Shown here piece after piece: positions 8,096 through 17,207 of a DNA stretch of 46,110 bases. Both the position numbers and the translations under genes were made by a program. Location of the stretch: the NCBI GenBank assembly GCA_016926235.1, contig JAFGOZ010000226.1, positions 1 through 46,110 on the forward strand, given 5' to 3'. Source of the stretch: Bacteroidales bacterium. GTDB lineage: Bacteria; Bacteroidota; Bacteroidia; Bacteroidales; UBA10428. The notes under the pieces were generated by a model. That model was not told the origin of the DNA and did no database searches. It saw only the letters and a program-made list of their open reading frames with translations. The first letter of the stretch is position 1, and the number at the start of each line of letters is the position of its first letter.

Positions 8096-9892
8096 ATGAC
8101 TGAAGAAAATAAAAACACGGATAGAAAATTCATGGAAGTGTTTATAGAAACTATAACCACCGGGATGAAAAACAGAATGCCAAAAGACCAGCATAACCGG
8201 TCAATGTCATTAATTCTTTTTTCATATATTGGCATTCTCTTTTTTATTGCATTTGGGACATATTATTTTATTAAAAGGGAATTTACCACAGCTGCAATTA
8301 TTGGGAGTTCACTTGTAATTTTCATCACTAGTGTAATATATCTGCATAAATCAAAGAATATCATAATAGCATCTTTTCTTCTGATCGGTGCTATTACGAT
8401 ACTATTCTTATATATGATTATGTCAGGAGGGACAGATAATACGGGAATAGTATGGATGGTCATTTATCCTCTGGCAACCATTTACTTAATGGGAATCCGA
8501 CACGGCACAATATTTTCAATTGTGTTTCTTATGCTTTCAGTTTTTCTTTTATTCCTTGCTCCGGAGTCTATTATGCAAGTTCATTATAATGTTAATGCAA
8601 GTATTCGTTTTATAGCTGTTTATATTAATATTTATTTACTCTCATTCGTATATATTACAGTTAAAGAAAAGGAATATTTAAATCTAAAAAGCAATTTGTT
8701 TCAATCAAAGAAAGAGAGTAAAGTAAAGGATGAGTTTCTTTCTAATTTATCGTATCAGATTAGAACACCTCTCAATAATATAATGGTACTGAGCAACCTT
8801 ATTTCTCAATATAAACTAGACAAAACCCAGGAAGACCTTATTAACACAATACAAGCCTCTGCTGCAAACCTTGCAAATGTTGTAAATAAGATTGTCAATG
8901 TTTCAACTGTTGATTTTGAAACGGATAAATCAAAAAATATAAGTTTTAACCTGTTCTCAACTATTGAAAACACCTTAAAGATTTTCAGGGACCAAAAGGA
9001 TAAATCCATAGAAATTAACTTTAACCAACCTGAACTTATTAAGACAACCAATGTTTTTGGAGATCCGATAAAACTTAAACAGATTTTACTAAATATTATT
9101 GAAAATATTATCAGGGGAGACCAGTCACAACAAATAAAAATTGACATTGAGATTTCAAGCACATATGAAACGGCTAAAAGTATTGACCTGCTTTTTGTAA
9201 TTAAAAATAACAACCCGATCAATTTACCAACACTTGAAAGTAAAAAACAAGAATTTGTTGACCAGGCATTTTCATCGGCCGATTTAGCCCAACCAGAAAG
9301 TCAGGAACTGGCTTATATTGACCTGACGATTGCCAGGAAAATTATTGAACTGTATGAAAGTAAACTTAATATTGAATCTGCAAATCAATATATTAAATTC
9401 TCCTTTATCCTGAAATTTAAGAAAGTTCAAAAACAGCGTATTGAAACATCTTCTGAGAAGAAGACCAGTGCTCCGGAAAAGCTTAAGATTAAAAAAAGTG
9501 TTGACCTCAAAGATTCAAATGTATTGTTAGTTGAAGATAACCTGATTAATCAAAAAATAGTACTATTAAGTCTGCAAAAAATAGTAAAGAACATTGATAT
9601 AGCCAATAATGGGAAAGAAGCCCTGGATAAATTCGGATCATCAAAATATGATCTGATCCTTATGGATATACAAATGCCTGTTATGGATGGAATGATTGCG
9701 ACAAAAAAAATCAGGGAAATTGAAACGAGTACTACAAATGAGTATACTCCTATTATAGCAATTACGGCTAACGCACTTTCAGGAGACAAAGAAAACTGTC
9801 TGGCAGCAGGAATGAATGATTATATAAGCAAACCATTTCAGATTGAAATATTGATTGAAAAAATGAAAAACCTTCTGGTCAGCGAAAAGTAA
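8096..9892 (+). CDS. Hybrid sensor with degenerate histidine-kinase core and intact receiver
   Basis: The 598-aa membrane protein has about six hydrophobic segments (residues 40-195), then a histidine-kinase-like core (about 213-445), then a receiver domain (about 475-598). The H-box reads FLSNLSYQIRTPLN, so the phospho-accepting His of the usual SHEIRTPLN is Tyr220 and the Glu is Gln221. The N-box keeps Asn337, but the G1 box (usually DxGxG) is replaced by KNNNPI (370-375), and the G2 glycines are absent (ELAYIDLTIARKII). The receiver keeps Glu480/Asp481, the phospho-acceptor Asp524 (LMDIQMPVMDG), Thr557 and Lys579. I infer that it cannot autophosphorylate or bind ATP normally. It may be phosphorylated by a partner kinase or act through protein contacts. 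It converges with the SpoIIE sensor gene. Confidence 0.85.
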   Translation: MTEENKNTDRKFMEVFIETITTGMKNRMPKDQHNRSMSLILFSYIGILFFIAFGTYYFIKREFTTAAIIGSSLVIFITSVIYLHKSKNIIIASFLLIGAITILFLYMIMSGGTDNTGIVWMVIYPLATIYLMGIRHGTIFSIVFLMLSVFLLFLAPESIMQVHYNVNASIRFIAVYINIYLLSFVYITVKEKEYLNLKSNLFQSKKESKVKDEFLSNLSYQIRTPLNNIMVLSNLISQYKLDKTQEDLINTIQASAANLANVVNKIVNVSTVDFETDKSKNISFNLFSTIENTLKIFRDQKDKSIEINFNQPELIKTTNVFGDPIKLKQILLNIIENIIRGDQSQQIKIDIEISSTYETAKSIDLLFVIKNNNPINLPTLESKKQEFVDQAFSSADLAQPESQELAYIDLTIARKIIELYESKLNIESANQYIKFSFILKFKKVQKQRIETSSEKKTSAPEKLKIKKSVDLKDSNVLLVEDNLINQKIVLLSLQKIVKNIDIANNGKEALDKFGSSKYDLILMDIQMPVMDGMIATKKIREIETSTTNEYTPIIAITANALSGDKENCLAAGMNDYISKPFQIEILIEKMKNLLVSEK

Positions 9893-9994
9893 TTTAAAGT
9901 GAGTATTTGTACTAATCCAACATCAGATAAGCATAAAATTCATTGAATTATTTTTATCCCTGGAAACTTATATTAATATAATAAATATTCATTT

Positions 9995-12900
9995 CTAAAT
10001 TTTCACTTTAAATCCGATCACCATTATATCATCCACCTGTTCATGTTCTCCCCTCCATTCAATCATACTTTCCTCGAGTAAGTACTTTTGTACTTCAAAT
10101 GGCTGATTATATATTGACAACAATAAATGCCTGAATCTGCGGAATTTATATTTTTTACCTTCAGGCCCTCCAAACTGGTCTGCGTAACCATCAGAAAAAA
10201 TGTAGTATATATCATCCGGTTGCATTTCAATATGATGGGTTGTAAATTCCGGTTTCTCCAAATTTAATTCATCTACACCTACTGAATATCTGTCCCCTTT
10301 AATTTCTATCACCTTATCATCTCTAACAATATAAAATGGGCTAAAAGCACCTGCAAACTTAATATGTTTATCATATTTATCAATGATACAAAGAGCAACA
10401 TCCATGCCGTCCTTCAATGATATATTTTCAATATCTTTGAATATCTCACCAAAATCATCATTCAACTTTAGCAGGATTTTTGCCGGATCATCAAAGTTCC
10501 TGAATGCACGTAATCTCCTGAACAATTCAAAACCAATGATCGACATAAATGCTCCCGGAACACCATGTCCCGTACAATCGACAGCTGCAAGGAATATTTT
10601 ATCCTGAATTTCCTGTATCCAATAAAAGTCCCCACTAACAATATCTTTTGGTTGATAATAAATAAATGACTCAGGCAAATAGTTCTGAAAAACTTTTTCT
10701 GATGGCAATATGGCTTGTTGAATACGCCGTGCATAATTAATACTATCACGTATATTTTTATTCTGAATGGTTAATTCCTCCTTTTGTTTAGCAATTTGCA
10801 TTGCAGCTAATTCCTTATCTCTAAGTGTCCTGTTAGCTTTTCTTAAACTTTTTGTACGGATCCTGAGAAATAAATTAATAAGGACAATAGCCAGGAAAGC
10901 ATATATAATATAGGCCAATCTTGTTTGCCAAACGGGCGGCTTTATAATAATTTTAATTTTTTTGCCATCATAATTCCATATATTATCACTATTTGAACCT
11001 ATTACATGAAGAAAATATTCTCCTGGAGAAATATTCGAAAAACTAGCATAATCATGATTGCCCCTATAAATCCAATCTTCCTCACTACTACCACGACACA
11101 TCTTATATGCGTATTGGTTTCTTTCAGGATATGTATAATCCAGTGCAGCAAAATAAATATCAAAAGTGGATTTCCCGTAAGGAATTGTTATTTCATCTCT
11201 ATCTTCTATATGCGATATAACCCTGTTTTTGCCACTATATATTTCCAGCGATGTTATTTCAATTGGTGGCACATATAGATTTAATTTTATAGAGTCGGGA
11301 TTAAAATAGTTTATACCTTTTACACCTCCAAAATAAATCCTCCCATTATAATCCGCCAAACCAGCGCCAATATTGTATTCATACCCTTGTAATCCATCAC
11401 GTATATCAAAATTTCGAACAACACCTGTCTTAGGGCTAAAATGACAAATTCCCCTGTTGGTACTTAACCATAAATCATTTCTTAAATCAGGCACTATACT
11501 ATAAACCAAATTGTTTGGAAGGGATTGGTCTATTGTATATCGGGACACTACCCCGGAATCCGGATGAAACACCTGCAAACCATATGATGTGCCAAGCCAG
11601 AAAAGACCTTCCTTATCTTCATAAATACTATATACTGAACCTCCTAAAATTCTAAATGATTTAAGGGCAGACTCTTTTCCATAGTGAAAATAAATATTCT
11701 TTTGTTTGTTATATTTAATTAATCCTTCATCGCATCCCACCCAAATAAACCCTTTATCATCCTGAAACAAAGCATTCACATTCTCTATCTCTATTATTTC
11801 AGCATTTTGTATCCTAAAAGTACTTCTTACTATCTCATACTTTCTATCGTATACATGGATGCCCCGAGATGAACCCAACCAAATATCACCGTCATTATCC
11901 TCCATTATGGCATATACACTTCTGTTTTCAAATAAATTACATGGAATAACATTGCTTTGCCTGCAAAATTCCCTTAATATCTTGGTTCTATTGTCATAAG
12001 TAAATAATCCATCATCGGTGCCAATCCATATCAGACCTTTACTATCTTGTATCATGCTATAAACAGTCCTGTTATTTAGAGAAGACAAATTGCCAAAATT
12101 TGCACTACTGAACTGAAGTTCTTTAGTTTGAATATTCGATATAAATTTTATACCTTCTCCGCTTGTACCTACCCACATAATATTTTTATTATCTAATAAT
12201 AAGGATGTAACATTGTTTTTTTCAATACCCTTATTTAAGACACTTCCATTTTTCACTAATTGCAACTTTTGAGGTTTTTTGTCAATTTTGATTAAGCCTT
12301 TGGGTGTTGTTAACCATAATATTTTAGATTTGTCTTCAATAATCGAAAACACAACACTAACATCAACAAAAGTACTGATGCCTTCTACCATCCCTAATAT
12401 TCTATATTTGCCAGAATATCGATCAAAAAACACCAGTCCATCGTTTGTTGCAACCCACATATTATCGTCCGAATCAATCAATATATCATTAATTTGATTT
12501 ATCAAACCATCTTTCTTTTTATTAAAGTAATAATCTTTAAACCGTCCAGATTTAGGATCAAATGCATTCATGCCACAATCAGTACCTATCCAGATCACGC
12601 CATCCTTATCCAATGTTAAACACTTAATAAAATTATTACTTATACAGAATGGCATGTTTGGATCATTATAGAACCGTTTCACAGAATTATCAGAAGGATC
12701 AAAAGCCTGCAAACCATCCTTAGACCCAATATAAATTTTGCCTTCTAAATCTTCCATCAATGGAAAACTCTTTTCTGCCGGCACAATTGAAAAAACACTG
12801 TTATAATGTTTAAAATGCTTAAACCCATTGGTTGCTGAATCAAATCGTTCAACGAAGGAACGGGTTTTTATCCAAACATTATTCTTTTTATCTATCAATA

Positions 12901-13318
12901 AATCATATATTTCAGGGCTGGATAAGGCGTTGTTATCTGATGGAGAATAAAGAAAATTTGTAAACCTGTCGTGATGTCGGTCATACCTGCTTAATCCACC
13001 TTTTGTCCCTATCCACAAATTACCATTTAAATCTTCCGCAATTGCAGTAATGTAATTATTTACAAGCGAACAAGAATCTGTTGGTTCATTACGATATTTT
13101 TCAAATGTGTATCCGTTATATTTATTAATCCCATCCTTTGTCCCTATCCATAAGAATCCTTTTGAATTCTGGAAAATGATATTGGTAAATGACTGAGATA
13201 AGCCGTTTTCAATAGTAAAGATCTCAATATTATATCCATTAGTCTGAGCTACTATGTGCCCAAATGGATATAATAGCAGGTAAAATCCTGCAAACCATAT
13301 TTTTAATAACCATCTCAT
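9995..13318 (-). CDS. Beta-propeller sensor fused to SpoIIE-type PP2C phosphatase
   Basis: The 1107-aa protein starts with a signal peptide (ending HIVAQT near residue 26). Two-component-regulator propeller repeats fill about residues 30-710, with many copies of a pattern like DSKGLIWIGTDDGLFTYD. A Y_Y_Y domain follows (about 715-795), then one membrane helix (801-820), a coiled coil (about 821-865) and a SpoIIE/PP2C phosphatase. Metal-binding acidic residues are visible: SGDFYW (Asp897), VDCTGHG (Asp914), FSDGYADQF (Asp1043) and VDDIMVIG (Asp1096/1097). I infer that a periplasmic propeller senses a ligand and controls dephosphorylation of a cytoplasmic protein, probably an anti-sigma antagonist. 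Hybrid two-component systems use the same sensor, but here the output is a phosphatase. The gene lies 35 nt downstream of the UbiD-like gene on the same strand. Confidence 0.9.
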   Translation of the reverse strand: MRWLLKIWFAGFYLLLYPFGHIVAQTNGYNIEIFTIENGLSQSFTNIIFQNSKGFLWIGTKDGINKYNGYTFEKYRNEPTDSCSLVNNYITAIAEDLNGNLWIGTKGGLSRYDRHHDRFTNFLYSPSDNNALSSPEIYDLLIDKKNNVWIKTRSFVERFDSATNGFKHFKHYNSVFSIVPAEKSFPLMEDLEGKIYIGSKDGLQAFDPSDNSVKRFYNDPNMPFCISNNFIKCLTLDKDGVIWIGTDCGMNAFDPKSGRFKDYYFNKKKDGLINQINDILIDSDDNMWVATNDGLVFFDRYSGKYRILGMVEGISTFVDVSVVFSIIEDKSKILWLTTPKGLIKIDKKPQKLQLVKNGSVLNKGIEKNNVTSLLLDNKNIMWVGTSGEGIKFISNIQTKELQFSSANFGNLSSLNNRTVYSMIQDSKGLIWIGTDDGLFTYDNRTKILREFCRQSNVIPCNLFENRSVYAIMEDNDGDIWLGSSRGIHVYDRKYEIVRSTFRIQNAEIIEIENVNALFQDDKGFIWVGCDEGLIKYNKQKNIYFHYGKESALKSFRILGGSVYSIYEDKEGLFWLGTSYGLQVFHPDSGVVSRYTIDQSLPNNLVYSIVPDLRNDLWLSTNRGICHFSPKTGVVRNFDIRDGLQGYEYNIGAGLADYNGRIYFGGVKGINYFNPDSIKLNLYVPPIEITSLEIYSGKNRVISHIEDRDEITIPYGKSTFDIYFAALDYTYPERNQYAYKMCRGSSEEDWIYRGNHDYASFSNISPGEYFLHVIGSNSDNIWNYDGKKIKIIIKPPVWQTRLAYIIYAFLAIVLINLFLRIRTKSLRKANRTLRDKELAAMQIAKQKEELTIQNKNIRDSINYARRIQQAILPSEKVFQNYLPESFIYYQPKDIVSGDFYWIQEIQDKIFLAAVDCTGHGVPGAFMSIIGFELFRRLRAFRNFDDPAKILLKLNDDFGEIFKDIENISLKDGMDVALCIIDKYDKHIKFAGAFSPFYIVRDDKVIEIKGDRYSVGVDELNLEKPEFTTHHIEMQPDDIYYIFSDGYADQFGGPEGKKYKFRRFRHLLLSIYNQPFEVQKYLLEESMIEWRGEHEQVDDIMVIGFKVKI

Positions 13319-13353
13319 CAGCCAACCACTAAGATAGCACTATTTTAAGAATA

Positions 13354-15270
13354 TTAATTGCCCCCATTTACAAATCCGTTATAAAAAGCCCCATTATATT
13401 TATTAATCCCCATTACTGATAATGACGGAGATTGGACACGCTCACCCAATCCCAAATCATTCCAGATCCGGTCAATATTTTCTATTGTATCCTTTTTTGA
13501 CGTAATGATATTGGGCCATCTTCGGCCATACTTACCTGTAATCTCGTTCTTATTCAATCCATTAATACTAATCATGGATGTTTGTCCTTCTTGTCCAAAT
13601 ATACGAATATCCCTCTTAGGATCAATATTATTAAGACAATACCAAACAGCCAGGCTCACATTGGCAATGTCTAATTCTGCATCTACTATCAACAATACTT
13701 TACAACCTAAAATAGCACATTCATTAGAAAGCTGCTCGATAAGGCCAGGATTTTCTAAAGCTTCATCCCTTTTAACGCCAGCAATTAAAACCGGTATTTC
13801 CTGTTTGAAAAGGTTTGCATTTATCTTCTCAACCCCATCAATTTTAGCTGTAATTTGCTGCAAATCATTCTCATTAATTTGTTTTAATCCATTACTTCTC
13901 TTATCGTTATCTTTTTTATTCGTACAATCAATGCCAAGCTTCGACCCAAAACCAACCTTATTGGATGCATGATCCAATATATCCAAAGGTCCTTGTCCAA
14001 AATAAATATCTGTATGAGGATTTAAGTAGTTTAAGCATTCCTTTGCTAATTGTGTATAGTCAGTCAGATCAGCATCTTTTTCAAATACAACCATTATCTT
14101 ATTAAACATCATTTGTCCCGCTCCCCATAAAGCATTCATAACTTTAAATGCCTGTCCCTCATACTGTTTATCAATACTAATGAATGTCAGGTTATGTGCT
14201 ACCCCTATAAAAGGTAAATGCATATCTGCCATTTCCGGGAGCAATCCAATGCGCATAGGTTCGATAAATAGTTTTTCAGTAGCTTTAGCGATCCATGCAT
14301 CCTCCATCGGAGGTATGCCAACTATTGTTGCAGGATATATTGCTCCCTTACGATAAGTAATACATGTAACATGAAATTTCGGGAAATAATCAGGTAATGA
14401 ATAAAAACCTGTATGGTCACCAAATGGGCCTTCAAGAAACAGTTCCTCCTCCGGGTCAATATACCCTTCCATGATAATATCTGCTTCTTCAGGAACTTCC
14501 ATTTCCTGGGTAAGGCATCTCACCATTTTAACCCCTCTCTTTCGAAGCAAACCGACAAACAGGTACTCATCAATATTATCTGGTAATGGTGCAGTAGCGG
14601 AATATGTAAGTAATGGATCTCCTCCTAGTGCAACAGCAACGGGCATTCTCATTTTTAATTTCTTATATTCTCTGTAATGACTTGCTCCTGTTTTTTGCGG
14701 GTGCCAATGCATCGCAGTTGTGTCATTATTTATGACCTGCATACGATACATGCCTACATTTCGCATCCCTGTTTCAGGATGTTTTGTAATTACCATTGGC
14801 AGTGTAAAGAACCGTCCCCCATCACCAGGCCAGCATTGTAAAATTGGAAATTTCGATAAATCAGGCTGCTCCATTACAATTTCCTGACATCCTCCTTTAC
14901 CTTTACGCTTTTTTGGAAAGTATGAAGCGAGTTTTACTAATTTCGGCAATAATTTAATTTTGGGAATTAATCCCCTAGGTGGTTTAAGCAAGTCTTTCAG
15001 CACTTTTCCCATCTCATCTCGGGTATCTTCAAATGTATTACATTTAAGAACAGTGCGCATACGTTCGTCTGATCCAAAAGCATTTATAAGTAAAGGAAAA
15101 TCTGTCCCGGTATTTTCAAAAAGTAATGCTTTACCCCCATCTGGCATTTTCGATACACGATCAGCGATCTCTGCAATTTCCAAAACCGGATCAACTTGTT
15201 TATTAATCCTGATCAACTCCTTTTTTGACTCAAGTATATTTATATAATATACTAATTCACTTTTAGCCAT
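13354..15270 (-). CDS. UbiD-family decarboxylase, likely menaquinone pathway
   Basis: UbiD enzymes use prenylated FMN to decarboxylate aromatic or unsaturated acids. The 638-aa protein matches the family through LEGPFGDHTGFYSLPDYF, GIPPMEDAWIAKATEK, DKQYEGQAFKVMNALWG, GPLDILDHAS and GSKLGIDCTNK. It ends with RIWNDLGLG, which lines up with the end of E. coli UbiD. About 110-130 residues are inserted between the last two motifs, so it is longer than the 497-aa E. coli enzyme. Long forms are usual in Bacteroidota, where they are annotated as menaquinone decarboxylases (family knowledge). No ubiX/flavin prenyltransferase or men gene is in the window. The SpoIIE sensor gene follows 35 nt downstream. 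Confidence 0.88.
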   Translation of the reverse strand: MAKSELVYYINILESKKELIRINKQVDPVLEIAEIADRVSKMPDGGKALLFENTGTDFPLLINAFGSDERMRTVLKCNTFEDTRDEMGKVLKDLLKPPRGLIPKIKLLPKLVKLASYFPKKRKGKGGCQEIVMEQPDLSKFPILQCWPGDGGRFFTLPMVITKHPETGMRNVGMYRMQVINNDTTAMHWHPQKTGASHYREYKKLKMRMPVAVALGGDPLLTYSATAPLPDNIDEYLFVGLLRKRGVKMVRCLTQEMEVPEEADIIMEGYIDPEEELFLEGPFGDHTGFYSLPDYFPKFHVTCITYRKGAIYPATIVGIPPMEDAWIAKATEKLFIEPMRIGLLPEMADMHLPFIGVAHNLTFISIDKQYEGQAFKVMNALWGAGQMMFNKIMVVFEKDADLTDYTQLAKECLNYLNPHTDIYFGQGPLDILDHASNKVGFGSKLGIDCTNKKDNDKRSNGLKQINENDLQQITAKIDGVEKINANLFKQEIPVLIAGVKRDEALENPGLIEQLSNECAILGCKVLLIVDAELDIANVSLAVWYCLNNIDPKRDIRIFGQEGQTSMISINGLNKNEITGKYGRRWPNIITSKKDTIENIDRIWNDLGLGERVQSPSLSVMGINKYNGAFYNGFVNGGN

Positions 15271-15423
15271 TCTATCATTATTGAGATGGTTAAATTACAA
15301 AAAAGGTGTGTTTATTCAATTTATTAAATGAGATAATTATCAACCAACGCAGGTCTGGTATTTGAAGATATCTTCTTTATTTGAATCAGCAACCGAATAT
15401 TACAGTAAATACGGTTCCTCATT

Positions 15424-16815
15424 TCATTTAAAATCTACAACCACCGAACCGCCTTCCTTAATAGTGAAGTATTTATAATCTGAATAGTAGGTAAATTTTG
15501 CATTTAGAGGACGGTATATTACAAGATATTCACCAGGCAATAATAATTGTGCAATGCTCATTTCCCGGGTATCCAAATTTGCAATCCACTCAATGTCATC
15601 ATCCTTAACTGCATAAAGGCTCCCGGTTATAAGTGAACCTTGCTGCATCTTAAGCATGCCGGGCTGAGGAATAGTGACCGTGGTAGTATGGCCAGGCTTT
15701 ATCTCCACATCTTTTATATTCAATCTGGGTAATACAGGTATTTCCAGGTCGTATTTCCCGATAAGGTATTTTTCAACCTGGTTTATTTTTTGCACATTAA
15801 GTGTATGTAAATCTCCTCCTTTGCGTACAATAATCTGTTGGTCCCTGTACTGATTCGATCCTTCAACAACAACTTTTAAAAACCCTTGTGGTGCATCTAA
15901 AGCTATAACTGTATGTCCCCCTGAAGATATGGATATATTGTCTTTTTCTATGGGAGGCAACGTGTGAACTTCTAACTTATATTTTAATAATGGATCGAGA
16001 TATATGGTATCAGGATTCCCCCGGTGATTTATCGTATGAATAAAATTATATTTTACTTTCCCCGAATATTTATCATAAAAAGTCATTGCAACATCCGTCT
16101 CTGTTGGCAGTCCTTTAATATCAAGCAGATTTACCTGAACTGTTGTTTTGTTTAGTACCTGATTTATGGCTATATCTAATGCTTGTTTTAACCGATCTTC
16201 ATTAGTAGCATTATAGAAATTCCCTATACAATTAAATGATTCTTTAAATTCCTCATCTATTCCAATCCCTATTACAAATGGTTTAAGGATTATTCCTGCT
16301 TTTTGTAATTCTTCAGAAACTTTGCAGGGATCCCCTTCACAGGCTTCAACACCATCAGTAATTAGTATTAAAATATTTCTACAATCTTTACATGGAGGGA
16401 AGTCTTTAGCAGCAAGCTCCAGCGAATTTGCAATAGGAGTAGTCCCCTTTGGAACCACATATCTTAACCTTTGCCTTATTAAAGAGGCATTATTGAAATC
16501 AAAAGGCACCTCAAGCTTGGTGTCATTACAATCCTGAGGAGGCACCGTACTTTGATGACCATAAATCCTTAATGCCATCTGCACATTTTTATTATACTGC
16601 AAAGTATCTATCATTCCAATGAGCACCTTGCGGGCAATATTGATCTTAACATCATTCTCCCACATCCCGCTCATACTTCTTGAAGCATCAAAAACAAAAA
16701 GTATTCTGGTCAAAGGTTGTTTTTGAGTCTTTTCAGGTTGACAATATAAAATGTTGTTAAAAACAAAAAGACAGCTAAGGATAAGTAATATATTGAATTT
16801 TTTAAGGACGCGCAT
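15424..16815 (-). CDS. Secreted von Willebrand factor A domain protein
   Basis: I chose the ATG at 16815 (463 aa). It gives a clean signal peptide, MRVLKKFNILLILSCLFVF, cleaved near ILYCQ. A TTG at 16845 would add ten residues. The VWA domain (about residues 35-215) keeps the metal-ion site: DASRS (Asp43, Ser45, Ser47), a Thr in KGTTPIANSLE and the Asp of LITDGVEACEGDPC. The remaining 250 residues form beta-rich repeats, with phrases such as GHTVIALDAPQGFLKVVVEG and GHTTTVTIPQPGMLKMQ. There is no sorting domain or lipobox. I infer a soluble periplasmic or secreted binding protein with an unknown ligand. It lies 153 nt upstream of the UbiD gene on the same strand. Confidence 0.85.
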   Translation of the reverse strand: MRVLKKFNILLILSCLFVFNNILYCQPEKTQKQPLTRILFVFDASRSMSGMWENDVKINIARKVLIGMIDTLQYNKNVQMALRIYGHQSTVPPQDCNDTKLEVPFDFNNASLIRQRLRYVVPKGTTPIANSLELAAKDFPPCKDCRNILILITDGVEACEGDPCKVSEELQKAGIILKPFVIGIGIDEEFKESFNCIGNFYNATNEDRLKQALDIAINQVLNKTTVQVNLLDIKGLPTETDVAMTFYDKYSGKVKYNFIHTINHRGNPDTIYLDPLLKYKLEVHTLPPIEKDNISISSGGHTVIALDAPQGFLKVVVEGSNQYRDQQIIVRKGGDLHTLNVQKINQVEKYLIGKYDLEIPVLPRLNIKDVEIKPGHTTTVTIPQPGMLKMQQGSLITGSLYAVKDDDIEWIANLDTREMSIAQLLLPGEYLVIYRPLNAKFTYYSDYKYFTIKEGGSVVVDFK

Positions 16816-17004
16816 AATCAGATACCGTTTTATTAATATCAGCAAAGGTAAATATTATATAAACGGTAATTGAGTCTCAATTATTTGAAATATCAACAAA
16901 AATATGAACCTTATAGATATCCTTATTAATAATTCTTCATTCTGATTAAAACATCATAATTTCAAATATCCTTTTTATGCTTTTTAAATGGTTTGTCTTT
17001 CAAA

Positions 17005-17037
17005 TAAAAATCCCCACCAAAATGGCAGGGACTTTTA
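17005..17037 (-). terminator. Intrinsic terminator of the giant type A gene
   Basis: Read on the minus strand, AAAAGTCCCTGCCA pairs with TGGTGGGGATTTTT across a short T loop. Two or three G-U wobbles are needed and there are no mismatches, and T-rich sequence follows. It lies about 170 nt past the stop of the 1653-aa gene, on the far side of the nested repeat, so that repeat should be transcribed in its 3' untranslated region. Confidence 0.7.
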
Positions 17038-17050
17038 ATCAATGCTATTT

Positions 17051-17198
17051 AATTCTACTTTGACACATTGGAAAATCAACCAGTTTTTGCCTTTATTCCC
17101 TAAAGGGAACTGTTTGATTTTCAGCTTCTCCCTTTAGGGCGCGGGGTCAAAAAGCTGAAAATCGTAATATGAAATATTTAATTTGTCATAGTAGAATT
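17051..17198. repeat. 148-bp element with terminal inverted repeats and nested hairpins
   Basis: The ends AATTCTACTTTGACA (17051-17065) and TGTCATAGTAGAATT (17184-17198) are inverted repeats matching 14 of 15 bp. Inside, GAAAATCAACCAGTT (about 17071-17085) can pair with AACTGTTTGATTTTC (about 17108-17122). GATTTTCAGCTT (17116-17127) can instead pair perfectly with AAGCTGAAAATC (17152-17163). The two stems share GATTTTC, so they exclude each other. Small palindromes CCCTAAAGGG and CCCTTTAGGG sit in the loops. It looks like a miniature element or a dispersed repeat with no coding capacity. No flanking target duplication was established. Confidence 0.6.
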
Positions 17199-17207
17199 AA
17201 GTATTCA

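Larger units (their letters stand above)
16816..17207. other. Intergenic region with terminator and nested hairpins
   Basis: The 392-nt gap lies between two minus-strand genes. From the right it holds a nested inverted-repeat element (17051-17198) and then a terminator (17005-17037). The 16846-17000 part is AT-rich, with only short AT inverted repeats (ATTTGAAAT near 16882, ATTTCAAAT near 16963). I see no protein or RNA gene in it. The promoter of the VWA gene must lie here, but no good TTTG/TAnnTTTG pair was found. Confidence 0.5.

Noticed and set aside
7942..8235. Minus-strand frame of 97 aa with hydrophobic segment
   Set aside because: It overlaps the start of the hybrid sensor gene on the other strand. 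Its hydrophobicity mirrors that gene's membrane segments, so it is a shadow.
16882..16971. AT-rich inverted repeat ATTTGAAAT/ATTTCAAAT
   Set aside because: Short and AT-only in AT-rich DNA, so likely by chance.
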